DNA of 64,000 nt, taken from assembly GCA_002412965.1 (NCBI GenBank), contig DHWB01000006.1, positions 115,561 to 179,560 of the forward strand. Direction: 5' to 3'. Source of the stretch: Desulfomicrobium sp. UBA5193 (GTDB lineage: Bacteria; Desulfobacterota; Desulfovibrionia; Desulfovibrionales; Desulfomicrobiaceae). Shown here piece after piece: positions 32,950 through 40,860 of the stretch; position 1 is the stretch's first letter, and each line of letters opens with the position of its first letter. The position numbers and the translations under genes are program-made. Under the pieces are notes generated by a model. That model saw nothing but the letters and a program-made list of their open reading frames with translations, was not told where the DNA came from and did no database searches.

Positions 32950-35900
32950 GTATGACCTCCGGGAATGATGACGCGAGAGGGGGCGTTCTTGGGCGCCTTG
33001 CGGGTCAGACCCATGCGGGCCACGAGCACGAAGAAGACCGGGACCAGCAGCGACCCCAGGATCGTCGAGGCGATGGTGCCGCCGATGACGCCCGTGCCGA
33101 TGGAGTTCTGGCCGCCGGAGCCCGCGCCGGAGTTCAGGGCCAGGGGCAGGACGCCGAGGCCGAAGGCCAGGGAGGTCATGATGATGGGCCGCAGGCGCTG
33201 CCGGGCCGCCAGGGCCACGGCCTGCACGAGGTCCATGCCGGATTCGGCCAGGCTCTTGGCGAACTCGACGATGAGGATGGCGTTCTTGGCAGCCAGGCCC
33301 ATGGTCGTCAGCAGGCCGACCTGGAAGTAGACGTCGTTGCTTAAGGCCCGCAGGCTGACGGCGGCCAGGGCTCCGGCCACGCCGAGCGGGATGACCAGGA
33401 TGACCGAGGCAGGCAGGCTCCAGCTCTCATAGAGCGCGGCCAGACAGAGGAAGACCACCATGATGGAGAGGCCGTAGAGCAGGACTGTCTGTGAACCGGC
33501 CTGACGTTCCTGGAAGGAGAGGCCGGTCCAGGAGTAGCCGATGCCTTCGGGCAGCTTTCCGGCCAGCTCTTCCATGGCGGCCATTGCCTGCCCGGAGCTC
33601 TTGCCCGGTGCGGGCGCGCCCAGGATCTGCATGGCCGAGACGCCGTTGTAGCGTTCAAGGCGCGGCGAGCCCGTGGTCCAGTGGGCCGAGACGAAGTTCG
33701 ACATGGGCACCATCTGGCCGGATTTGCCGCGCACGTGCCAGCGGCCGATATCCTCGGGCATCATGCGATACGGCGCCTCGCCCTGCATGATGACTTTCTT
33801 GACGCGGCCCTTGTCCAGGAAGTCGTTCACGTACGAGCTGCCCCATGCCGTGGCGATGACGCTCGTCACATCGGAGACGGCCAGGCCCAGCGCGCTGGCC
33901 TTGTCCCAGTCGATGTCGACGCGGTATTGCGGCGTGTCCTCCAGGCCGTTGGGGCGGACCATGGCCAGGTCGGGGTGCTGGGAAGCCATGCCGAGGAGCT
34001 GGTTGCGGGCCGCCATGAGCTTTTCGTGGCCAAGGCCCGCCATGTCCTGCAGCTCGAAGTCGAAGCCGGCCGCGTTGCCGAGCTCAAGCACCGCGGGGGG
34101 AGCGAAGGCGAAGACCTGCGCGTCGCGGTACTGCGAGAACGCGGCCATGGCTCTGCCGGCAACGGCCTTGACCTTCAGGTCCGGGGTCTTGCGGGCGTTC
34201 CAGTCCTTTAGGCGGACGAAGCAGATGGCGGTGTTCTGGCCGCTGCCGCCGAAGCTGAACCCCGCAACGCCAAGGACGGACGCGACGGCTTTTTCCTCGT
34301 TTTGCAGGAAGTGGTTTTCGATGCGTTCCACGACCTCGACGGTCTTCTCCTGGGTTGTACCCACGGGCAACTGGGCCTGGACAAAGAGGATGCCCTGGTC
34401 CTCGTCGGGGAGGAAGGCCGTGGGCAGCCGCTGGAAGAGGAGGAACATGCCGCCCAGCAGCAGCGCGTAGAGCAGCAGCGACCGGCCCCAGCGCCTGATC
34501 ATGTGCCCGACGAGGCCCTGGTAGCCTTTGGCCATGCCCTCGAAGGCGCGGTTGAACCAGCCGAAGAAGCCTTTTTGGCCGTGTCCCGCCTTGGCTGGGC
34601 GCAGCATGGTCGCGCACAGGGCCGGGGTCAGGACGAGAGCCACCAGCACGGAGAGGACCATGGCCGAGACCACGGTGATGGAGAACTGGCGGTAGATGAC
34701 GCCCGTGGAGCCTCCGAAGAAGGCCATGGGCACGAAAACGGCCGAGAGGACCAGGGCGATGCCTACCAGCGCGCCGGAAATCTGGGTCATGGACAGCCTG
34801 GTGGCGTCCTTCGCCGAGAGCCCGTCCTCGTGCATGATGCGCTCCACGTTCTCGACCACGACGATGGCGTCGTCCACCAGCAGGCCGATGGCCAGGACCA
34901 TGGCGAACATGGTCAGGGTGTTGATGGAGTAGCCGAATGCCGCAAGCACCCCGAAGGTGCCCAGCAGGACAACGGGAACGGCGATGGTCGGGATGAGGGT
35001 GGCGCGGAAGTTCTGAAGGAAGAGGAACATGACCAGGAAGACCAGAACCATGGCTTCGATCAGGGTGCGCACGACCTCCTCGATGGAGATGCGCACGAAG
35101 GGTGTCGTGTCGAAGGGCTCCACGACTTTCATGCCCGCCGGAAACGTCGGCTTGATGGTGTCGATGAAATCCCACACGGCCCGGACCGTGGTCAGGGCGT
35201 TGGCGCCGGTGGCCAGCTTGATGGCCATGGCCGCCGAGGGTTGGCCATTGAAACGGCTGAGGACCTGGCTGTTTTCAGGCCCGAGTTCGACCTTGGCCAC
35301 GTCGCCCAGGCGCACGGTGGACCCATTGGCGTTGACTTTGAGGAGGATGTCCCGGAACTGCTCCGGCGTCTGCAGACGGTCCTGCACCGTGACCGTGAAG
35401 TTCAGACGCTGCTCTTTCACGGAGGGCAGGCCGCCCAGCTGTCCGGCCGAGACCTGCGCGTTCTGGGCCTTGATGGCGGCGCTCACGTCGGCCGGGGTGA
35501 GGTTGTAGGTGTGCAGCTTGTCGGGGCTCAGCCAGACGCGCATGGCGTGCTGGGAACCGAACAGCGTGGCTTCGCCGACACCGTCCACCCGGCTCAGGCC
35601 GTCGAGGATGCTCGCGGACACATAGTCGGCCAGCTGCACGTTGGTCATGGAGCCGTCCTCGGACACGAAGCCGAGCACCGTAAGGAAGTTCTTGGCCGCC
35701 TTGGTGACCTGCACGCCCTGGGCCTGCACTTCCTGCGGCAGGAGCGACATGGCCAGCTGCAGCTTGTTCTGGACCTGGACCTGCGCGATGTCCGGATCGG
35801 TCCCGGCCTTGAAGGTCAGGGTGATGTTTGCCTGGCCCGAGGATTCACTGGTCGAGGACATGTAATCGAGGCCGTCGATGCCCTTCATTTTCTGTTCGAT

Positions 35901-36092
35901 GACCTGGGTCACCGAATCTTCCAGGGTCTTGGCCGAAGCGCCGGGATAGGTCGCGCTGATGGCCACGGACGGTGGTGCGATGGTCGGATATTGGGCCACG
36001 GGCAGGGTGGTGATGGCCAGGACGCCGCCGAGCATGACGGCGATGGCCAGCACCCAGGCGAACACCGGGCGATTGATGAAAAAATGTGCCAT
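32937..36092 (-). CDS. RND efflux pump, HAE1 (AcrB-like) family
   Basis: Inner-membrane proton-driven multidrug transporter, 1051 residues. Begins MAHFFINRPVFAWVLAIAVML and has the twelve-helix RND pattern with two large periplasmic loops. The proton-relay Asp pair is in AIGLLVDDAIVVVENVERI (TM4). GAGSGGQNSIGTGVIGG near the C-terminus is a family signature. Works with the adaptor and outer-membrane protein encoded either side. Hydrophobic drugs, detergents or bile-like compounds are the expected substrates. Confidence 0.97.
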   Translation of the reverse strand: MAHFFINRPVFAWVLAIAVMLGGVLAITTLPVAQYPTIAPPSVAISATYPGASAKTLEDSVTQVIEQKMKGIDGLDYMSSTSESSGQANITLTFKAGTDPDIAQVQVQNKLQLAMSLLPQEVQAQGVQVTKAAKNFLTVLGFVSEDGSMTNVQLADYVSASILDGLSRVDGVGEATLFGSQHAMRVWLSPDKLHTYNLTPADVSAAIKAQNAQVSAGQLGGLPSVKEQRLNFTVTVQDRLQTPEQFRDILLKVNANGSTVRLGDVAKVELGPENSQVLSRFNGQPSAAMAIKLATGANALTTVRAVWDFIDTIKPTFPAGMKVVEPFDTTPFVRISIEEVVRTLIEAMVLVFLVMFLFLQNFRATLIPTIAVPVVLLGTFGVLAAFGYSINTLTMFAMVLAIGLLVDDAIVVVENVERIMHEDGLSAKDATRLSMTQISGALVGIALVLSAVFVPMAFFGGSTGVIYRQFSITVVSAMVLSVLVALVLTPALCATMLRPAKAGHGQKGFFGWFNRAFEGMAKGYQGLVGHMIRRWGRSLLLYALLLGGMFLLFQRLPTAFLPDEDQGILFVQAQLPVGTTQEKTVEVVERIENHFLQNEEKAVASVLGVAGFSFGGSGQNTAICFVRLKDWNARKTPDLKVKAVAGRAMAAFSQYRDAQVFAFAPPAVLELGNAAGFDFELQDMAGLGHEKLMAARNQLLGMASQHPDLAMVRPNGLEDTPQYRVDIDWDKASALGLAVSDVTSVIATAWGSSYVNDFLDKGRVKKVIMQGEAPYRMMPEDIGRWHVRGKSGQMVPMSNFVSAHWTTGSPRLERYNGVSAMQILGAPAPGKSSGQAMAAMEELAGKLPEGIGYSWTGLSFQERQAGSQTVLLYGLSIMVVFLCLAALYESWSLPASVILVIPLGVAGALAAVSLRALSNDVYFQVGLLTTMGLAAKNAILIVEFAKSLAESGMDLVQAVALAARQRLRPIIMTSLAFGLGVLPLALNSGAGSGGQNSIGTGVIGGTIASTILGSLLVPVFFVLVARMGLTRKAPKNAPSRVIIPGGHTCED

Positions 36093-36101
36093 GAGATCTC
36101 C

Positions 36102-37250
36102 TTACATCGAACTTTCGGCAACGCGGACCTGCATGCCGACCTTGGCCTTCTGCAGGCCTTCGACCACCACGCGGTCTCCGGATGCCAGCCCCTGGTGCAC
36201 GATCCAGCCGCCGCCCATGGTCTGCCCCAGCTCAAGCCGGCGCAGGACCAGCTGGTTCTGTGCGTCGACCACGAACGCCTGGGCCTGGCCCTGCGCGTTG
36301 CGGGTCACGGCCTGCTGCGGAACCAGAAGAGCCTGGGCCAGGACGCCTTCCTCGATCACTGCGCGGACGTACATGCCGGGCAGAAGATCGCGGTTCGGGT
36401 TGGGGAAGACCGCGCGCATGGTCACGGAGCCGGTACTTTGATCCACGCTGGCCTCGGCCAGTTGCAGGGTGCCCTGCAGGGGATAGGGGCTCCCGTCTTC
36501 GAGCACGAGGCTGACTTTCGCTCCGGATTCGCCTGCGGCCAGCATCGCTCCGGAGGCCAGGGCGCGTTTCAGGCGCAGGAGTTCAACATTGGATTGGGTC
36601 AGGTCGACATAGATGGGATCAAGCTGCTGCACCGTGGCCATGGCCATGGCCTGATTGGCCGTGACCAGTGCGCCGGGGGTGATGGATGCACGGCCGATGC
36701 GCCCTGAAATGGGCGCCGTGACTCTGGTGCGTTCCAGGTCGATGCGGGCCGCGTCCAGCTCGGCCTTGGCCGAGGCGACGCGCGCCTGGGCCAGGGCCAG
36801 AGCGGCCTGGGCTTCGTCATGGTCTTGCTGGCTGACGGCCTTGGAGCGGATCAGTTCCTGATACCGCACGGCCTTGAGCCGGGCCGGTTCCAGTTCGGCA
36901 GCGGCCGAGGCCACGGCGGCCTTGGCGCGGGCCACGGCCACCTCATAGCTGGCCGGATCGATCTGATACAGGAGCTGGCCGGCCTTGATCTCCGCGCCTT
37001 CGGTGAAGGCCCGCTTCTGGATGATGCCGCCGACCTGCGGCCTGATCTCGGCCACCTGATAGACGGCGGTGCGGCCCGGCAGTTCGGAGGTCAGGGTTAC
37101 GGATTTTTCCTGCATGGTCACCACCGCCACTTCCGGGGCCGGCGCAGCCTTGGCGGCGGCCGGAACCGTGGCCTGGGACGGTGTGTGCCAGGAAAGATAG
37201 CCAAGTCCGAGAGCGGCCAGAATGACAACGGGAATGAGTATTTTTTTCAT
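36102..37250 (-). CDS. Periplasmic adaptor (membrane fusion protein) of the RND pump
   Basis: A 382-residue adaptor starting MKKILIPVVILAALGLGYLSW, an N-terminal signal/anchor without lipobox. Lipoyl and alpha-hairpin segments follow (GGIIQKRAFTEGAEIKAGQLLYQIDP, then the long Ala-rich hairpin) and AP(I/V)SGRIGRASITPGALV closes the lipoyl domain. AAGGA precedes this ATG; upstream in-frame codons would run through the operator at 37284-37299. Confidence 0.94.
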   Translation of the reverse strand: MKKILIPVVILAALGLGYLSWHTPSQATVPAAAKAAPAPEVAVVTMQEKSVTLTSELPGRTAVYQVAEIRPQVGGIIQKRAFTEGAEIKAGQLLYQIDPASYEVAVARAKAAVASAAAELEPARLKAVRYQELIRSKAVSQQDHDEAQAALALAQARVASAKAELDAARIDLERTRVTAPISGRIGRASITPGALVTANQAMAMATVQQLDPIYVDLTQSNVELLRLKRALASGAMLAAGESGAKVSLVLEDGSPYPLQGTLQLAEASVDQSTGSVTMRAVFPNPNRDLLPGMYVRAVIEEGVLAQALLVPQQAVTRNAQGQAQAFVVDAQNQLVLRRLELGQTMGGGWIVHQGLASGDRVVVEGLQKAKVGMQVRVAESSM

Positions 37251-37283
37251 GGATTCCTTCCTTGCGTTCCATTGGACAAACAT

Positions 37284-37299
37284 GTGAACAGTTGTTCAC
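37284..37299. promoter_or_regulatory. Operator palindrome before the efflux genes
   Basis: Perfect inverted repeat GTGAACA-GT-TGTTCAC in the 66 bp between tetR and the adaptor gene. A second copy of the half-sites lies upstream of tetR (37924-37939). Together they give GTGAAC-N4-GTTCAC, typical in size and symmetry of a TetR/AcrR-family operator. Confidence 0.8.
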
Positions 37300-37316
37300 T
37301 TTTTGGATAAAAAAAA

Positions 37317-37913
37317 TTACGGCGCGACGGAGCGGATGAACATTTTCCAGTTGGCATCGGCCTGCGTTTTTGGATCGATCATGTCTCCGCGCCGGCTGTA
37401 GAGGATGGCGATGGTCAGAAACTGTCCGAGAAACTGGACGAAGATCTGGTCCGCTTCAATGTCCTGTCTGATCTCCCCAGCCTCCTGTCCCTTGCGGATT
37501 ATGGCCGAGACTTGAGCCTGTTGCTGCTGGTGGCTCTCAAGCAGGCGGGTTTTGAACTGTGGTTCGTCGATCCAGATCGCATCGGACAGGACCAGGTTGG
37601 GCAAGGCCCGGTAGCGCTCGATGACACTGATATGCAGATCGAAGCAGCGGCGCAGCTTGGCCAAGGCCGGGCCCGGATCATTGATGGCGCGGCGAAGCCC
37701 TTCGGCTTTCACGGCATCCAGCAGATCAAGGACGCTGGCCAGGATGTCGGCCTTGCCGCCGGGGAAATGCCGGTACAGGGCGGGTGCGGTCACGCCCACG
37801 GCCTTGGCCACATTGCGCGCGGTCAGGGCGGCGACACCCTGTTCGGCCACCAGGGCGAGAGCTGCCTCGGCGATCTGCTCGCGGCGGATTGTAGCGGTCA
37901 TTCGTTTTGACAT
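37317..37913 (-). CDS. TetR/AcrR-family repressor of the efflux operon
   Basis: A 198-residue regulator: N-terminal DNA-binding domain with the helix-turn-helix at about 28-50 (LTARNVAKAVGVTAPALYRHF), then a helical ligand-binding domain. It is encoded just upstream of, and in the same direction as, the three pump genes. Matching palindromes lie before itself and before the adaptor gene, so autoregulation and pump repression relieved by a drug ligand are likely. Start MSKRMTATIRREQ at 37913 lacks a clear ribosome site; an internal ATG four codons on is possible. Confidence 0.92.
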   Translation of the reverse strand: MSKRMTATIRREQIAEAALALVAEQGVAALTARNVAKAVGVTAPALYRHFPGGKADILASVLDLLDAVKAEGLRRAINDPGPALAKLRRCFDLHISVIERYRALPNLVLSDAIWIDEPQFKTRLLESHQQQQAQVSAIIRKGQEAGEIRQDIEADQIFVQFLGQFLTIAILYSRRGDMIDPKTQADANWKMFIRSVAP

Positions 37914-37923
37914 GGGAGGATTA

Positions 37924-37939
37924 GTTAACGATCGTTCAC
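37924..37939. promoter_or_regulatory. Operator palindrome upstream of tetR
   Basis: Plus-strand GTTAAC-GATC-GTTCAC, 10 bp upstream of the tetR ATG, matching the operator at 37284-37299 in both half-sites except one base. It would cover the transcription start or ribosome region of tetR. Confidence 0.7.
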
Positions 37940-38073
37940 TTTCGCGTCAAGAGAAAAGGGGAAAGAAAAAGAGGGTGATTTTTTGATGCGCGGGTGGTAG
38001 CGACGCGTGCGAAGCGTTATTTTACCGAATGGAAAAATGTGCTTGCGTAGGAACGAGTGTTTGGCTAGTTAGT

Positions 38074-38098
38074 TGATAACAATTCCTGATAAACAATT
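38074..38098 (+). repeat. Short direct repeat upstream of rubrerythrin
   Basis: TGATAACAATT (38074-38084) and TGATAAACAATT (38087-38098) lie in tandem just before the ribosome site of rubrerythrin. They could form a regulator site; the regulator (PerR or Fur type) cannot be named from this alone. Confidence 0.4.
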
Positions 38099-38114
38099 TC
38101 TGGAGGTAATACCG

Positions 38115-38609
38115 ATGAGCAAAACTACAGACAACCTGAAAGAAGCCTTTGCCGGAGAATCGCAGGCCAACCGCAAATATCTGGCGTTTGCCAAGAAAGC
38201 GGATGAAGAGGGGCTGCCCCAGGTTGCCAAGCTGTTTCGTGCCGCCGCCGAGGCGGAGACCATCCACGCCCACGCGCATCTGCGTCTTTTGAAGGGCATC
38301 GGCTCCACGGCCGAGAATCTCAAGGAAGCCGTTGCCGGTGAAACCCACGAGTTCAAGTCCATGTACCCGGCCATGATCGCCGACGCCCAGGCCGAAGGCG
38401 AGAAGGCGGCGGAGAGGTATTTCGGTTTCGCCAACCAGGCCGAGGAATGCCACGCCAATCTGTACTCCAAGGCGGCGGAGCAGATGGGCGAACTGGCCAG
38501 CGTGGACTACTACGTCTGCAGCGTCTGCGGCCATATCCACGAAGGCCAGCCCACGGACAAGTGCCCCATCTGCGGCGCGGCGGCCAAGGCTTACAGCGTA
38601 GTGGCCTAA
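38115..38609 (+). CDS. rbr: Rubrerythrin
   Basis: Non-heme iron peroxidase that reduces H2O2 with electrons from rubredoxin or NADH systems. The 164-residue protein has an N-terminal four-helix diiron domain (Glu15, Glu46/Glu48, His51, and later EECH at 110-113) and a C-terminal rubredoxin-like Fe(SCys)4 site with Cys135/Cys138 and Cys150/Cys153. GGAGGT is placed for ATG 38115. It ends before its own terminator. Confidence 0.96.
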   Translation: MSKTTDNLKEAFAGESQANRKYLAFAKKADEEGLPQVAKLFRAAAEAETIHAHAHLRLLKGIGSTAENLKEAVAGETHEFKSMYPAMIADAQAEGEKAAERYFGFANQAEECHANLYSKAAEQMGELASVDYYVCSVCGHIHEGQPTDKCPICGAAAKAYSVVA

Positions 38610-38643
38610 AGACGCATCGCCCTTAGGCGCGTAAACGATTCAA

Positions 38644-38678
38644 GCCGCATTCCCCCTTTGGGAGTGCGGCATTTTTTT
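38644..38678 (+). terminator. Intrinsic terminator of rubrerythrin
   Basis: An 11-bp stem with one G-U pair (GCCGCATTCCC with GGGAGTGCGGC) followed after one A by seven T (38672-38678). Confidence 0.85.
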
Positions 38679-38741
38679 GGGAACAATGCTTGCCGGATGT
38701 CCTTGGAGTCATAACTGTCAGAAGAAAAAAGGAGGTGAGCC

Positions 38742-38936
38742 ATGAAAATCGCAGTGGAGATCACGATTTTCGGTCACCGTTTCTCGGAGGTTGTGGACTA
38801 TCCCGGCACGCCAAATTCTCATGCCGAGGTGATCAGCTGGCTCATGACCCAGACCGAGTTCAAGTGGGTTGATTACGATCATTCCCGTCAGGAAGACAAA
38901 CTCTTCTATCATCTCGATGAGAGCGTGGCTCAATGA
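38742..38936 (+). CDS. Small protein of unknown function (64 aa)
   Basis: An acidic 64-residue open frame with a very strong ribosome site (AAAAAAGGAGGTGAGCC) directly before the ATG, isolated between two terminators. It has no transmembrane segment, Cys motif or signal peptide: a mixed alpha/beta-looking chain with aromatic residues near the C-terminal half (EFKWVDYDHS, KLFYHL). I do not recognise the family. Strong translation signals and its own transcription unit argue that it is real. Confidence 0.75.
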   Translation: MKIAVEITIFGHRFSEVVDYPGTPNSHAEVISWLMTQTEFKWVDYDHSRQEDKLFYHLDESVAQ

Positions 38937-38970
38937 TATGTCCAGAATGCTCGGGCAACGAGCCGAAATG

Positions 38971-39006
38971 AAAAAAGGCCATGCTTTTGCAAGCACGGCC
39001 TTTTTT
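38971..39006. terminator. Bidirectional terminator, 64-aa gene / deaD
   Basis: AAAAAAGGCC-A-TGCTT / AAGCA-C-GGCCTTTTTT with one internal mismatch and a TTGC loop, between convergent genes. Confidence 0.88.
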
Positions 39007-39024
39007 ACTGGCGTATTGTGGGTG

Positions 39025-40617
39025 CTATCTTCTGATCGGCGGAGCGCTGGGACGGGCCTTGGCCTTGGTGAAGGCCAACTCGTCGCCTTTGCCCTTGTTG
39101 AACATGGCGAGCACCTTCTCGGCGTCCTGGAAGGGCAGGGAGACAAAGGAGAAAGTGTCCATGATCTGGATGTCCCAGATCTTCTTGGGCGGGATGTTGC
39201 ACTTGTCGCCCAGGAAGGTCAGCAGGCGCTTGGGCGTCATGCCGGCCTGGCGTCCCTGGGTCACGAAGAGGCGGGTCTTGCCCGTCTTGTCGACCACGAA
39301 GGCGTCGCCGATTTCCTTGTAGTTGGAGGCGTCGAGCTCCTCCTGGAACATGTACTGCAGCAGTGCGGCCAGGGTCTCGCGGGGCTTGCTCTGGTCGAGG
39401 AGTTCCTGGGCCATGCCCATGAACTCAAGCTCCGGCTCCGTGTTCATGATGTCCTGCAGCTCGGCCCGGATGCGGCCCTTCTTCATGTTGATGACATCGG
39501 AGACCTTGGGCAGCCGCGCCTTGCGGATGTCCGTGCGGGCGTGCTTGCTGATGAACTGCAGGCGGCGATATTCCGAAGGCGTGATGAAGGTGATGGCGAT
39601 GCCCTGCTTGCCAGCGCGGCCGGTGCGGCCGACACGGTGCACGTAGGCTTCCGGGTCGTGGGGGAGATCGAAATTGATGACGTGGGTCAGGTCGTGCACG
39701 TCGATGCCGCGTGCGGCCACGTCGGTGGCGACCAGGATCGTGACCAGCTTCTTCTTGAATTTGATCAGCATCTTTTCACGCAGGCTCTGGGACATGTCGC
39801 CGTGCAGCGTGTCGGCCTCGTAGCCGCGCTCCATGAGGCGCTGGGACACGGCGTCGGCGTCGATCTTGGTGCGGGTGAAGACCAGCCCGTAGAAGTCCGA
39901 CTCCATGTCGATGATCCGGCACAGAGCCTCGAACTTGTCGCTCATCGCGACCTCGAAATAGATCTGGTCGGTCTGCGACGCGGTCAGCTGCTCGGACACG
40001 GCCCGGATGACCTGATATTCGCCCATGTACTTCTTGGCGATGCGCAGGATTTCCGGGGGCATGGTGGCCGAGAAGAGCATTGTCCGCTTGTCGGAGCCCG
40101 TCTGCTCCATGATCTCGAGCACGTCGTCCAGAAAGCCCATGTTCAGCATTTCGTCGGCTTCATCGAGGATCAGGAAGCGGATGTCGGAGAGCTTGAGGGT
40201 GCCCCGGCGCAGGTGGTCGAGCACGCGGCCCGGGGTGCCGACAACCACGGACACGCCCTTCTTGAGGCTCCTGAGCTGGATCTCCATGGACTGGCCGCCG
40301 TAAATGGGGGCCACGTTCAGGGTCCGCCCGCCGCGCAGGGAGTTGATCTCCTCGGCCACCTGAATGGCCAGTTCGCGGGTTGGAGCCAGCACCAGCGCCT
40401 GCACGGTGCGGATGTCCGGGTTCAGCATTTCGAGCAGCGGCAGGCCAAAGGCCGCGGTCTTGCCCGTGCCGGTCTGAGCCTGAGCGACGATGTCGTTTTC
40501 GCCGGCCAGCACTGCCGGGATGGTCTTGATCTGGATGGGGGTCGGCTCTTCGAAGCCTTTGCGGACGAGCGCCTGGATGCTGATTTCTGAGAGGCCTAAT
40601 TCGGAAAAAGTAGTCAT
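39025..40617 (-). CDS. deaD: DEAD-box RNA helicase with DbpA-type RNA-binding tail
   Basis: A 530-residue ATP-dependent RNA helicase: Q motif (FEEPTPIQ), Walker A AQTGTGKT at 47-54, PTRELA, DEAD in LILDEADEML, SAT, and HRVGRTGRAG in domain 2. The last 75 residues form a DbpA-like RNA-binding domain (RLLTFLGDKCNIPPKKIWDIQIMDTFSFVSLP), pointing to ribosome assembly or cold-shock mRNA unwinding. AAGGT precedes ATG 40617. A promoter about 190 bp upstream gives it a long untranslated leader, as in known deaD/csdA genes. Confidence 0.93.
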   Translation of the reverse strand: MTTFSELGLSEISIQALVRKGFEEPTPIQIKTIPAVLAGENDIVAQAQTGTGKTAAFGLPLLEMLNPDIRTVQALVLAPTRELAIQVAEEINSLRGGRTLNVAPIYGGQSMEIQLRSLKKGVSVVVGTPGRVLDHLRRGTLKLSDIRFLILDEADEMLNMGFLDDVLEIMEQTGSDKRTMLFSATMPPEILRIAKKYMGEYQVIRAVSEQLTASQTDQIYFEVAMSDKFEALCRIIDMESDFYGLVFTRTKIDADAVSQRLMERGYEADTLHGDMSQSLREKMLIKFKKKLVTILVATDVAARGIDVHDLTHVINFDLPHDPEAYVHRVGRTGRAGKQGIAITFITPSEYRRLQFISKHARTDIRKARLPKVSDVINMKKGRIRAELQDIMNTEPELEFMGMAQELLDQSKPRETLAALLQYMFQEELDASNYKEIGDAFVVDKTGKTRLFVTQGRQAGMTPKRLLTFLGDKCNIPPKKIWDIQIMDTFSFVSLPFQDAEKVLAMFNKGKGDELAFTKAKARPSAPPIRR

Positions 40618-40659
40618 GATAATACCTTGCGGGCAGATCGCCTCGCGGTCAAAAGAATA

Positions 40660-40677
40660 CCCGGCTCTGGAACCGGG
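40660..40677 (-). other. Hairpin in the deaD leader
   Basis: CCCGGTTC-CA-GAGCCGGG on the minus strand, an 8-bp stem with one G-U pair, about 45 nt before the deaD start. No strong T-run follows. It may be a leader structure that affects translation. Confidence 0.5.
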
Positions 40678-40810
40678 CCATAACCGTGAGGCCGACTGTC
40701 CAAGGCGGGAAAACAAGCATTTCGAAAACATGAGAAATCGGATCTAAAGAGCGTACGTGCTCAAGAAGGGCCATGCGGAAAGGGGGAATCCCCTCAAGAA
40801 ATGCTCGGGG

Positions 40811-40839
40811 TATATATGTGGGAATTATGCGCTTGGCAA
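40811..40839 (-). promoter_or_regulatory. deaD promoter
   Basis: On the minus strand TTGCCA (40834-40839), 17-bp spacer, TATATA (40811-40816). It predicts a start near 40804 and a leader of about 187 nt. The perfect 16-bp palindrome at 40840-40855 abuts the -35 box. Confidence 0.65.
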
Positions 40840-40855
40840 GAGAAAATATTTTCTC
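40840..40855. repeat. 16-bp perfect AT-rich palindrome upstream of the deaD promoter
   Basis: GAGAAAATATTTTCTC, immediately upstream of the predicted -35 box and 5 bp past the end of the TrmO-aldolase gene. It could be an operator or a weak terminator for that gene. Confidence 0.6.
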
Positions 40856-40860
40856 GAGGT

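Noticed and set aside
34302..36707. An 801-codon open frame antisense to the RND pump and adaptor genes.
   Set aside because: Same composition artefact; the sense strand encodes full-length RND proteins.
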